A stretch of DNA of 64,000 bases from Ornithodoros turicata (Eukaryota; Arthropoda; Arachnida; Ixodida; Argasidae). The DNA is taken from the NCBI RefSeq assembly GCF_037126465.1, contig NC_088202.1, positions 121,162,123 through 121,226,122 on the forward strand, read 5' to 3'. The position numbers and the translations under genes are program-made. Below, one piece after another: positions 30,771-41,930 of the stretch (its first letter is position 1; every line of letters begins with the position of its first letter). A model generated the notes under the pieces. The model ran no database searches. It was not told where the DNA came from and worked only from the letters and a program-made list of their open reading frames with translations.

Positions 30771-30985
30771 TGAGTTTATCCACCAGCTATGCAGAGTACA
30801 TATAGGCTATAGCCTGTATCTACGCCATGTTGCGTACAACCTTACATTAGCGGTTTCTGTGCGGTGTGTGGCACTGACAGTATGATCTGGGTCTTAGAAC
30901 TACGCGAGTGAGTAAATGACACTGACACGAGTACCCCTGCCCCAGTACCTATATGACAAAGTTCAGAGACTGTGAGACGAATAGT

Positions 30986-31027
30986 GAGGCTATCGAATAG
31001 TTAAATTGTTAACTATTCGATAGCCTC
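30986..31027. repeat. 42-bp near-perfect palindrome, 19-bp arms and 4-nt loop
   Basis: GAGGCTATCGAATAGTTAA, loop ATTG, then the exact reverse complement. A related GAGGCTATCGAACAG occurs once at about 34490. Confidence 0.97.
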
Positions 31028-31703
31028 GGTCCCTCGGTACTCTCACCTCACAATTTTCGTCATAATTGCGCTCATAGCTTTTTTATATATAAATTTAAAA
31101 TTACGGGCAACATTGTGTCGAAGTCACCACCAACTGTGCATTGCTCGTAAAATATGGCTGCAAAACCACATTGCATGCTCATAACACTGTTGTCTAAAAC
31201 AAATGAAGTCGGCCACGTATAGCCAGCAAGCCATTCGGGAACATAGATCACTGTTGCTTGACGAATGGGGGATTACTTTCTACAAGACGTCGCCCCGAGC
31301 CGTTTTTGCAGCAATTTTACTGTAGCGAATCAAAAATATTTAGAGTTTCCTGTGACACGTAGAACTTGTTGTGCTGGGTTTACAAGCAACAAGCTGTTAA
31401 ACAATGCCACCAACATAACCTGCCTGTCTGCTGTTTTACGGTACGGGTGAGCACGAAATTACTGTTGTACAAATTGGGGAAATCTCTCTCCGGTTCCGTG
31501 ATTTTCAACCCTGAGCCACAGCAATCACAATTAAGCACACCGAGGTAAGAGGGAGAAATCGATAAATATCCCCCCCGCCAAAAAAAAAAAAAAAAACTAC
31601 TGCGCCAGTAACGATTTTTGTCACAACTGACTGTTGGTAATTACGAGCGAAGAAATGATTACCGAGAGACAATTTACAGAAGACGCAACGAAGAGTCACT
31701 CAC
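31028..31703. other. Unassigned sequence
   Basis: An A-run is at 31579-31596. No gene seen. Confidence 0.5.
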
Positions 31704-31973
31704 GGCAGTTCGCGCTTCACAGTAAACATAATTAGTTTGGACAAGACAATCGACAGAGTAAATACGCAGGGGAAATCTTTGCTTGCTCCGTCGAGACTTT
31801 CGCTTGATGACGTAACCGACGTCCGGATAATGGCCATTTTCTTGAAGAACGCCATGCTCGTAGAATCTATCCCGGCAGAACATTTGCACGGTCCAGTTGC
31901 TCATCGGTGCAAAGTACACGAAGAAGCTGACAACAGCCGACCCATGCCCAGTACCAGACATTATGCGCAACAT
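31704..31973 (-). CDS. Candidate orphan first coding exon, function unknown
   Basis: A 90-codon minus-strand frame begins ATG at 31973 (a second ATG at 31961) and runs to a GTGAGTGA donor at 31703. A TATA-like CCCTATATAT lies about 200 bp upstream (32171-32180 on the plus map). The peptide (SFFVYFAPMSNWTVQMFCRD, later KRKSRRSKQRF) is not recognised. Its exit phase is 0, so it cannot splice directly into CLASP exon 2. A chance frame is quite possible. Confidence 0.2.
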
Positions 31974-32170
31974 ATAGCTCAACAGTGTAGCGCGTTATCG
32001 CTACTCCAGCAGGTCCACACGTTTTCTGTGTCCCACGGCACGAAGTGTGCGGACCCCACTCGTAAAAATCTTACCCCCACCCGAGCAGGAAAAGCCATAT
32101 AGACTTCCCCTCGGCGCACAGCTAAGTGCACAGACACACACAGAGCCTGAGGTGAAGAGACAGAGTGGGA

Positions 32171-32180
32171 ATATATAGGG
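32171..32180 (-). promoter_or_regulatory. TATA-like box upstream of the 31704-31973 frame
   Basis: Minus-strand CCCTATATAT followed about 30 bp later by a CACCTCAGG initiator-like stretch. Low confidence, sequence match only. Confidence 0.2.
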
Positions 32181-33855
32181 CGAGTGGCCGCGACCATCAG
32201 TCCTCGTTACAATGGCACGGGCAGTCCAGAACCCACCAGACGGCGGGAAAACAGCAAATAAAAGATGGGGGACCATTCGATGAACCACGGGCTCACCGGT
32301 ACGCTTCATTGCCACGAGAGAGGGGGGTGGCGAGAATCAAAAAGAAAAACCAGATCCACGGTGGTTTCACTCTAATAGATACAGACGTGTAGCAGATAAC
32401 AAAAGGCCGCGCTATATTGGGGGGGAGGACGAACAAAAAACATTGAGCGCATAGCCTCTGATATCTAACCACCATTGTAAGCCAGACGTATATTTTGTGC
32501 CTGTGGAATCTGGATTTCGTCAAAAAATTGCTCATCGCTGTCTATGGAACGGCACGAAGAGCGAGAATGCAGTGAGCGAGAATTCTATCATGCGTGACCC
32601 CGGTATTCAGCAGGGAGGAAATGTAGGAGTTGTACGTGACCTTGCCTACGATTCAGATGACTTTGGAGAGTTGTATACCTCACGCGTGTGCGACATTCCT
32701 CCTGGCGTTCATAGACCTCGCAGCTTCGACAAATACAACTGTATAGTTACCACACAGAAGGAACCATGAGAAGGAACACCGAATGAGAAGTAGCAGTCAT
32801 CAACACACCGCAACAAACACATCGTGTGATCCAAAAACCAGGAGCCGACTCCAGAACGCGAGGGAAATTCTCAATCTTCCACACAGCACAGCTTGCCAAA
32901 CACCAACATCCGCACTTGCTAGAACGCAAATGAAAATTCCCCGGCACACTATGAGCGGGACAGAAGTCGCTGAGATACGCACCTGCAGCGGCGGTCCCGA
33001 AGACACGTTGAGGACCGCAACCCTTCGTGACGGCAATCATCGGTCGATGTGCCGTCGACTGCCACAGCGGAAGCACCGGCAACCTCCGCGAAGATCACGT
33101 TCCGGTCACTTGACGCTGTTTCAAAGCTATTCAGCCGAAGACGAATAACAAACCCTCGTACTATGGAACGCGTGCACAATGGCCCTGGACTGGACGACAC
33201 TCTCCAGAGACAATCGGCTGCATTATGCAGCGCCGTCTACATCACGGAGCAACCAGTGATAAATTGATATTAGCGCATACCACGAAGACACGGAAGTACC
33301 GGGGGGTCTCTTATAGCTTTTGTGCTGTACATTCATGCTTTCTGTACGACGCGTATTTTTTATACCAAGAGCAGTTCTTCATGCACAATACAGTTCTGTT
33401 AACGGAACGTTGGTCCATATACTGGTTGATTCTATATAGCAAGCAAAATTTTATCGCAGATTCCCCTCCCAAACCCTTCTATTTAGGAATAAGTGGCAGG
33501 CCAAATGTACCGTGAAAGAATAATGAATAGAAAGCTTCGCAACCCCGAAATTAAGGGGGGAAACTTGCTAAAAAATAATGGTAGTGAGATCACTACAGGG
33601 AGAACCTTTCACCACAGTGTCGTTTATTAGTTGTCGAAGTTTTTTTCGGTTTCTGAAGAACACTTGGTCGCGAATAATACAAACTCAATAAATATGACTG
33701 CGGATGTTTTCTAGTCGATACTCTTTCTCATTGTTGAACCTTAGAACTTAAGTAGAGAAGCTATCTCGATACAAATTATCTTACCATACAACGAACGCTG
33801 CAAAATATAGCAACTATAGCTACGAAATGGAGCTTTATGTCATCAGGTTACATCT
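32181..33855. other. Unassigned sequence
   Basis: Frames at 32497-32769 (+), 32783-33148 (+), 32949-33200 (-) and 33049-33267 (+) lie here but none resembles a known protein and they overlap each other. Confidence 0.4.
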
Positions 33856-34356
33856 CACTCTAAGAAAAAAAGGAGTAATTTTACTCCTTTTGAGGACTAA
33901 ACGCATTGCCACAAAAAATAGTCCCTTTCGGGAGTAAATGAATGACACAGAGTGGAGACTGCATTTCACGTTCTGTTGTAAGGGTCCCAAGTAAGAGTAC
34001 ACAATTCACGTGCATGCATGAAAATGCTTTGAATCAAACCGTCAACCGTGATATAAAATCTTGCGAACATACACGGGGCACAATTTGCGAAGAAAGAAGT
34101 GTTAACTGTTTCTTCCTCTGTGTGTGGAAAATTTCTAAGTTGGCTGAGTTATACAGCCTTATGGCATCAAATTGACCAGGAGCACATATTTACGTAGTCT
34201 GTTGCATTCGGAAGACTATATTCGCGAAGTTCAGTGACAATTTGCAGTCCTGGGGAGTAAACGTCGGGGTTAGAGGACTAGAATGGGGAGTAACTGCTGT
34301 CTAGGGGACTAAAAGTTGCAATTCCTCCAAGTTTTCCTCCTTTTTTTCTTAGAGTG
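33856..34356. mobile_element. 501-bp MITE with CACTCTAAGAAAAAAAGGAG ends
   Basis: The left end reads CACTCTAAGAAAAAAAGGAG and the right end on the minus strand reads the same 20 bases. Subterminal GGAGTAA/GAGGACTAA units recur on both arms. The target duplication is not clear. No coding capacity. Confidence 0.8.
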
Positions 34357-36409
34357 TAAATGCTGAGATGCAAGGCATGCTCCCTTCGGGTTGTACGGAC
34401 GACGGAAGATACTTATCACTAGATGATGAACCATCTACGACAACAACAGCGTTTCCGGAATCGTTTGTCAAACCACATTGATGTTCATGAGGCTATCGAA
34501 CAGCTTCAAGGATGGCGACGACCACCCCCGAAGGACGTCGTCACTGCGACTCGAAGGTAAGAAATAACGACGCTGCATTCCTGGCAGTTACGCCTACGGC
34601 GTTACCGCGTGGTTTTCCTCATAAAAGGAATGGTCGCACGCAAAAGTACACGCAACCGCAGGAAACTTACAGTAATTATATACCAGTATACCGTTTCTGC
34701 GACGGCATATATACGGAAGTCAGCGGCGGGAGAAGTTTAAAAATAAATGCGAGGGACGCTGCCTTTTCTGCTCGAGGGAGGACAACGAATTTATAATATG
34801 GGCTACCAGTTAGATTGTGCACACAGTAATCAGAAGTGGGAACACACGCTACCTAGATATTGTATACAAGGAACACCAACTGTATAGCAGCCATGCTTGG
34901 GTTGGGTTGACACGTCGTCTCCGCGGCAGCGAGAGGAGCCTTCCGAGTGGGAATGAAAGGCACCGTTACCTTGACAGAAACACAAAAGGAACGGGATTCA
35001 TCCGTTGCGTTTGATCGTGATTTCTGCGCGAACGAAACCGCAATTTGCATCTTCTCAACGACCGTTCAATTGCCATTGGTTTCCTCTAACGATCTGCCGC
35101 GAAGATTGGACATGCAACGACGCAAATTTGTATTGGTGTCAAGGTCTTTCATTCCAGGATGTGACATTTCTGTACATAATAGTGCCCCTTTAATGTATGC
35201 ATTCCACAGTCTATGCTTTGTGAATTCCCGCAGCGACGAACAGCAAAGTAAATAAGCCGCAGTGCGAAGATACCGTCTCCTCCATTCTTATCATTTAATG
35301 AGCCGTCCACTTCTAGGTTATTGCCTCTCTACGTCTCCGCTGCCTCTTCATCGCAATAGCTGGCTGTCGAAGCATCGCAACCCCAGAGGAACGCCACACG
35401 CACACTCCTATTGGCCCTCACCCGCCCTTTACTAAATGAAGTTGTGCAAGCTATTTCGTGACAGTGATTGCGTTGCGGTTAGAAAACTCTAGAAGGCGTC
35501 AAATGTGGAAGGATCAATTACACAATACAACGTGGAAGTGTCACATCGTAAATTTCCTCAAGAAATAGAGGTCTAAAAGTGATCATTAGACTAAAATGAT
35601 GGACATCCCAAGATACGAGTCATTGAGAAATCTATCGCAACATCGTTCGGAACGCCAACATAAACGAACGATCACGGACTGCAAGTGAAATGTAATTCAG
35701 CCAGATAAACTTGAAAAAAAAAAAAAAAAAAAGCAATTCCGTGGACGGAACGTCATCAATCCTCGTAATGTTACATTTTCACGGTTCTGTCCCGTATAGG
35801 TCTAGCAAATTGGTGCAAGTAGGTCAGAAAATAGGCTCAAAATAGTGGGTAACCAAACAGGAACTTTGTGACAGAAGTTGCGTCAACTTCTGGTCCGTCG
35901 GAACGCGCCCCACATACACCCGCGACTGACATTGACGGTGAGGAGCCCCAGGGTATTATGAAAAAGCGCCGACTTTCTCCGGTTACCCTGATGCGGGCGA
36001 ACGACCCCAGCTCAGGAAAGGCTCAGTGAAAACGAGGAAATATTTACGGCAGGGCTGCACCACGTTCTGTTCTCTCGCACGCAGAACGCGACCACTTATC
36101 TTGTGTAGTGCCCCACCGGGCAGGGCGTGCGGGACACGGCCCAATTTGAACGAGCGTTTACGGCAGCACACCGGCATTGTCCATCATCCGCACGTTTGGT
36201 GGTTCTACAGTAACGACCGATATCATCTACTTCCGTAAAGTGTTACGCTCTGTTGCAACAGTTGCAAAGTCTAACCAAGGTTTTACTGCGTATGTGGCTT
36301 CTAAAACAATGTGCTTCACTGTAGAAATTATGCAGTGCTGGTTCACACTTTTACGCACATTAACGCTTGCGTTTTCGTACGTTTCATCGCTCTCGGTGCG
36401 ATGAGAAAA
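34357..36409. other. Unassigned sequence with one weak exon candidate
   Basis: Contains the candidate at 34512-34556 and a poly(A) run at about 35714-35732. Nothing else recognised. Confidence 0.4.
34512..34556 (+). CDS. Weak candidate first coding exon
   Basis: ATG in the context AAGGATGG is followed by 15 codons (MATTTPEGRRHCDSK) and a consensus donor GTAAGAA. No homology and no downstream partner exon were found, so this may be chance. Confidence 0.12.
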
Positions 36410-36625
36410 AAGGCTCGTCGTTGTCGGTCTCACAGAGGTGGGCAACGTCGCGGGAAACGGGAATGTGCCTTCTAAGGGAACTGCGCCAACATATGTCTGA
36501 CAGGGTCTGAGGAAAACCCGGGAAAAATCCCAGATGATGATGATTCCGGGATTAGAACCCGGGTACCTCTCCCAGTCTCGACGTGACATGGCCATCACGC
36601 TAACCACTCAGCCACGCGAGCTGGT
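36410..36625 (-). mobile_element. tRNA-headed SINE, about 215 bp
   Basis: Read on the minus strand: A box GTGGCTGAGTGGTTAGCG, B box GGGTTCTAATCCC (one change from GGTTCGAATCC), then the shared body with GGGTTTTCCTCAGACCC and CATATGTTGGCGCAGTTCCC, ending near GAGACCGACAACGACGAGCC. Similar to tick Ruka-type SINEs in style, from memory. Confidence 0.8.
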
Positions 36626-36653
36626 GTTGCCGCTCTCGTAGGCCCCGTTCACA

Positions 36654-36701
36654 CGGTGGTGGTGGTGGTGGTGTCGTTGTCGGCCTCACGGAGGTGGGCA
36701 A
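36654..36701 (-). mobile_element. 48-bp SINE 3' end with CGTTCACA duplication
   Basis: On the minus strand it is the last part of the SINE body (GCCCACCTCCGTGAGGCC..) with an (ACC)n tail, flanked by CGTTCACA at 36646-36653 and 36702-36709. It is an extreme 5' truncation. Confidence 0.75.
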
Positions 36702-36709
36702 CGTTCACA

Positions 36710-37106
36710 TAATTGTGTTGTAGCGCTACGTTCCTCCAAAGAACGAGCGCAGTTCAGAGCGTGTACTCCCCGCCCATACAGTGCGCATGAGCTATACCCT
36801 CTCCTCCTACTGGGCATTTGGCTTGCGTTGCTTGCTTCGAGAAAGTTCGCTCAACTCCTTCCGTTCCGCTGACGTAGTGCGTTTGAGGAGAGCGGGGCTC
36901 TGTTGCCATGGCGACGATGCGCCGTAAGCGCAACCGCAACGCAGCAGTGTGAACCAGCACATATGTGGCTGGGAGTCTTTTGTCATCTCCAAAGTGTTCC
37001 GTTAATACGGCTCTTCCAGTTCTCCTTTCCTTCCATTACGGGTGCACGTCTCTCCCACATGGGATAGTACTTACAACGGTAGTGAATCGGGCAAGTTGGT
37101 ACGAGT
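36710..37106. other. Unassigned sequence
   Basis: No gene or element recognised. Confidence 0.5.
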
Positions 37107-37210
37107 CAATCATGATGAACTAGCACTGCAGCACAAGGACGGACAGGGAAGACAACAGTGTTTGTCCTCTTCCCTGTCCGTCGTGCTGCAGTGCTAGTTC
37201 ATCATGATTG
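37107..37210. repeat. 104-bp near-perfect palindrome
   Basis: CAATCATGATGAACTAGCAC.. (37107 onward) is mirrored by ..GTGCTAGTTCATCATGATTG ending 37210. The arms also include GGACGGACAGGGAAGA and its complement. Total arm length is about 45 bp with a loop near CAGTGTT. Confidence 0.93.
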
Positions 37211-37550
37211 ATAGTACTCACGTTTTCCTCAGCGAGGAGGAAAAACAACCTTGGTATCAGCACTGCTTGCAATTAAGGTGCCTCAATACTAGCTCCCTCC
37301 GCAAAGGGTGAAGACAACCGCGATGTCTGCTACGAATTTCCGCCATCTTGACGCCCACGCGCAGCCCGCGATTCGCTCATAAAAGTCTAGCTATACGCTT
37401 AGCGACACACCACATTCCGGAATTGAGTAAATACATAGCAAAGGAGGTGAAAAAGTGGGTGAAATCGGTATACAACATTCATGCATGGTAAGCGTGGGAA
37501 TCAACATGGCGGCTTTGCGGCATTCGCTTCTACAAAGGCTGACTCCATCC

Positions 37551-37866
37551 GGAGGAGGAGGAGGAGTGTCGTTGGGAGGAACCCGAGAGGTCTGCCTGCC
37601 TGATTAGGCGGCATGTTTCTCGGGAAGGGAAAGGTGGTGGAGAGGAGGAGAGGAAAGGGTGAAGTGGAAGACCGAGCGGAATCCGCTCGGGGGGAAGATA
37701 GCTGCGTCCATGGGCCGACTTCAGGGGAACTGTGCCGGCATACGCCTATTACACATCTGAGGGAAACCCAGGAAAAACCCCAGACGGCACAGCCGGCCCG
37801 CGGATTCGAACCGCGGACCTCCCAGTCTCCAAGCGCACGCGTTACCGCTGCGCCACCGGAGCTGGT
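37551..37866 (-). mobile_element. Full-length tRNA-headed SINE with 12-bp duplication
   Basis: On the minus strand it starts CCAGCTCCGGTGGCGCAGCG (A box), has a consensus B box CGGTTCGAATCCGCG, the shared GGGTTTTTCCTGGG and GGCACAGTTCCCCTGAAGTC body, a polypyrimidine part and a (CTC)n tail. CTGACTCCATCC flanks both sides (37539-37550 and 37867-37878). The intact promoter boxes and perfect duplication make it the youngest-looking SINE in the window. Confidence 0.92.
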
Positions 37867-39678
37867 CTGACTCCATCCTACACAGAAGGAGCTAGTATTC
37901 CTGCACCCTACTTGCTATGTTCATCCAACGCCACCTAGATGCAGTAGACCTGCTTAGTGCCTCCTCTCACTCCTTCGCACGTAGGCATACGAAGTCCGCA
38001 CATCGCAGAAGCCAGCCAAGCCAAGCCAATCGCCGTGCAGACGATTTCTAGACACAACCTTTCAGTGGCTATACCAGACCAGAGGCTGCCCATACGGTTG
38101 ATGGCGGCTCGCTTTCATAGCTATACGGCCGCTGAACGCAAAACGTCGTGATTGGCGGATTCTGCTACGTCACGTCAGCGATCAGGCTTTGTCTCTAGGT
38201 AGTGTTGGCTTAGAAGACTGCACACGTGTTTTTCTTCTTTTTCGATTCGTCTGAGAAAAGTGAACTAGCGTGGTTGGGATCCACGGATATCCTAGTTTTC
38301 CGCTGTAGCTGGTTGCCGCAACCATCCTTTCATGTTACGTCACTCTGCTAATCGACAATGTCCCTGAAAACATTAGGAGTTTTATACACGCAACAGCGCC
38401 CTTGATGTTTACTACCAGAATACAAGCTCACAGCAGACATAAAATGTATTTTACTTATGACACAAATGCAGGATGCCACAAAATGGAGAACGAAAGACGC
38501 CATTCGAATAAAGAGCTTTGGCCTCTTTGGGGACGTTTTTTTTTTTTTTTTTTTTTTTTTGTGCGAACAATATTAGAGTATACGTGTAACCAATAGAAAC
38601 CACGCGGGACGGGATACATTCATCAGGAGCGCAGAACAGAGCGCGTATCCATTTCTCTCGCTCTACGTCGCCATTCTCGGGGATCTCGTTACAGTTATAC
38701 CAGCTCGGCTGCCGCTATACCTCTACGCAGCAGTATGCTTTTAATGAAGTCGACTCCACACCTGTAAGACTAATGGTTGATGAATATGACGAGTTCCTGG
38801 AGCCGGCATGTACGCGATCGTTAAGCGCACACGTCCCCGCCCATCTTGGCAACGTTCAACTATACGCGCAGAGCGAACACACGCATTGCCGTACAATTAA
38901 TGGGTAATTAAGTGCGCGAGTTAGCCTTCAATGGCTTCCAATACACAGAGATAGTCATTCTCTCAGCACAGCCGAGGCGCTCTTCTGCACCGCTGGGTAC
39001 GGTAACACGGAGGAAGTCTTACTGCTACCACCGCAAATCAGCGAAGCATGTTCAAGATACAGGTAACAAGGCTAGTAGTTTGCCAACGGTGTTGTTCACA
39101 GACATACGTGTAGCTCTGAGGTTATACCCGGCCGTAACTCCCTTCGTGAGAAAATCATGCCCTACCAGGTTTTTACTAAACAGATCAAGACTGACAAAAC
39201 AAATAAGCACACTTTGCGTCGGGCTCGATCATAGCAACGTGCGGAGCAACCGAAGGAGGCGCAATCTTGAATGAAGTTCATCTTTAAGCACCCTATACTT
39301 TGGAAAGCGGTCACTTTTAATACATGAACCGAGGCATGTATTTCCATATGCTACGCACACTCGAATGGTCAAATCCTATTGCATTCCTTTCACGCGTGAA
39401 TAAACACGTACGCATATATACTACCCTTCACCGTGAAATAAAGCTTTCCCACATTTCTCGATAACGTCAGTTACCATACCACGGCGAATCCCCCAACGCC
39501 GCGGACAGGCCGAAAAAAAAAAAAAAGAAAAAAAAAAGAAAGAAAGAAAAAAGAAAAGTACATATTTTCGAGCTGATCCCCCACAAAGGCAAAGCGTAAA
39601 GAGGGAAGAAAAAGATGAAGCGAACGATAAAAAATCGGGGGACTAACGCTCTCGAATCGAATCCTGTATGGACTCACA
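37867..39678. other. Unassigned sequence
   Basis: A run of 25 T is at 38536-38560. About 37900-37980 is similar to 54700-54760 (CCAACGCCA..TAGATGCAG and CCTCCTCTC..TCCTTCGC motifs), an unnamed shared repeat. No gene. Confidence 0.4.
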
Positions 39679-39886
39679 ATGGCGTCTCGTACGAGGCCTA
39701 TATTTCAAAAAGGCACGACCAAATCCCGTTCACGCACGAGCTCGGATTCCCCTTCGTCGGAAAGCCTGGTATTGCAGGCGGGAATACGGAGTACCGAACT
39801 GCCCGAGCGAAAAATTTGGGCTGACGACGCCGTTACCATTTATCTCGGTGCATGGCAGGGTGGAGGAAAGCCTTCGTTGTCATCAA
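39679..39886 (+). CDS. Weak candidate coding exon
   Basis: An ATG in a good start context (CACAATGG) opens a frame that is Ser/Arg-rich at first (KSRSRTSSDSPSSESL) and then more ordered (LPERKIWADDAVTIYLGAWQ), reaching a possible donor GTAAAC at 39887. No family recognised and no partner exon found. Confidence 0.2.
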
Positions 39887-40267
39887 GTAAACGCGTAGAA
39901 AAAAAAAAAAAAAAATCAACATACGATGGGTTGCGCTGTGAGATATGTGAGAGAAGGGAAGCGTGTCCGACTTAGGCTGCCAAAAGTAAAGCCGACGTTG
40001 TACCCATTTCTCAAGAATGCGTTTCATTTTACTTTAAATTTAAGTTTGCTCCTGTGTTGGCATAATTTGATTTTTACGACTAATGAAAGCTTATCAAAAG
40101 TGCCGAGAGATAAAACTGTCGCGTGATGTAACCCGCCGTATACATTTCAAGCTTTCCTCCGTCACACGGCGTTCTTTGCGTGTCCGTCCCAGTAGTATAC
40201 AACAGTTACTATAGGGTCTATAAGGCATGTGCACATTTCCTGGACATTCCATTCTGTGCGTTGACTG

Positions 40268-40301
<34 letters not shown>

Positions 40302-41639
40302 TCCTTCGGACGCAATACAATTTCACCATGCCAACAGAACGGTCAGCACTTCTCGCTGCAAGATGTAAGAACACACAGAATGTCAAGTGATAATTTTTGT
40401 TTGTTCCTGTGCCTATGGTGTACGAATTTACTTGCGATGATCAAAGCTGAAAGACGGACTCGCTGCCCTACGCGTGTCAGACAGAGATGTAGCCAACCTC
40501 TGAGCCACAGCTGCTGGCAACGTCACTCAACAACAGTCTCACTGTCGTCCTGATGGACTTCCGCCAACCCTCGAAAAAGGCGGTACCGGCTAACTTACTA
40601 TTCGCTGCGAGATCGACCTATAGGGGGCGACACCGTCACATTTCTAAGTCTGGATAACACACCGGCCGATGTTCGGAGTTGATGGTTCTCTTCCGTAATT
40701 CTTGTGTATATTCACCGGAAGATCACTTGTGCCACTATGGTACGATTCTCTTCGGTTCCCCGATGTTCCACCTACTGCACTGAACGCGGCATAAATGTGT
40801 AAAAGCAGACGACGCGAGGAAACTGTCCACACTACGGTAGTTCATCGCTTCCCCACAACGCGCCGACACCGTACGATCTCGAAGCGATATCTCATACAAG
40901 CGTCTGAAGCAGACCACAAGATTGTCGTTCGCATTTCTGTCGCAGCTGCGGAAAAAGTTGCACACATAACTTTAAAGCTCTCTAGACGCGCTTTTATATT
41001 TTTCCATTTCTACTCGCTTTCTGCATAGCATATGGGCATAGTCTATCAACATATAGGCTGTTTTCAAGCAAGAAGGTGACGATAACCTTTTTTTCTTTTT
41101 CTTTTTTTTTTCATACGGCATTTCCGCTACTCAGAGGAACCACCTTTGACTCGCGATTTATCGTGTGGTGTGTGCGAAAAGTGGGGTTCGTTAAAATAAC
41201 CGGATATGCGATACATTCATATTCATGGATACCGCAGGGGCGCATTAGCTTTCGGTACCGCACCACCTTGCGGCGCTTGCTGTCTTGCGAATCGTACGTA
41301 CGCTCATGCACATTACAACGCCGACATTTACGTATAGTCAAAATCGATGTCAATTCTTCCAAAACAAGCATTGCTATTCAAACATTCGGAGGAAATCGAA
41401 TCCCACACTGTATGATGCCCAGGAGGGATCCAGACACGCTTTCTCAACAAATGCTGGCTGGGCCGTGTAGCGCACCGTACAAAAGCAGTGAACATGAGAC
41501 AGGGACACACAAAGGGACAATCGCATGTACAGTGCTGGACGAAAGTTTACGGAACACACTCCGGCGCATTCCTTCATCAGAGTGATACGCTAGCAGCAAA
41601 TGGTACCGTACGGACTTGCAAACAGGTGACTGGGTTACA
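39887..41639. other. Unassigned sequence
   Basis: Contains an A run (39899-39915) and a (TA)n microsatellite (40269-40299). No gene recognised. Confidence 0.5.
40269..40299 (+). repeat. (TA)n microsatellite
   Basis: About fifteen uninterrupted TA units. Confidence 0.97.
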
Positions 41640-41930
41640 GGCACACGTCGCGTGGAACAACCCGATTGGTCGAGTTGTTTCTGGGGCTTCCATTGCTACA
41701 CTGACGAGGATAAAATTATGAGGCTCGGAGGTACCGGGGTTCGAATCCCGGTGCCGGCTGTGCTGTCTCGGGTTTTTCCTGGGTTTTCCTCAGACACTTT
41801 CAGACATATGTTGGCACAGTCCCCTTAGAAGTCGGCCCAGGACGCACACTCCCTAGGGCGTCAGTCGTGGCGTTGACCACCTCCGCGACGCCGACAACGA
41901 CGAGTCCCTTCACCATCACCACCAAGTTAT
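41640..41930 (+). mobile_element. tRNA-headed SINE, plus orientation
   Basis: B box GGGGTTCGAATCCCGGTG at about 41738-41755 is followed by the shared body: CTGTCTCGGGTTTTTCCTGG, CATATGTTGGCACAGTCCCC, AAGTCGGCCCAGGACGCA, GACAACGACGAG and a CACC-rich tail. The A box is degraded (GCGTGGAACAACCC region). Confidence 0.8.

Noticed and set aside
37551..37866. Functional tRNA gene
   Set aside because: A and B boxes are present, but the copy has a SINE body, tail and target duplication.
41076..41585. 169-codon plus-strand open frame
   Set aside because: It begins in a T-rich tract, has no domain and overlaps several minus frames of similar length.
41738..41755. tRNA gene from the GGTTCGAATCCCGG motif
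   Set aside because: No cloverleaf can be completed and the shared SINE body follows.
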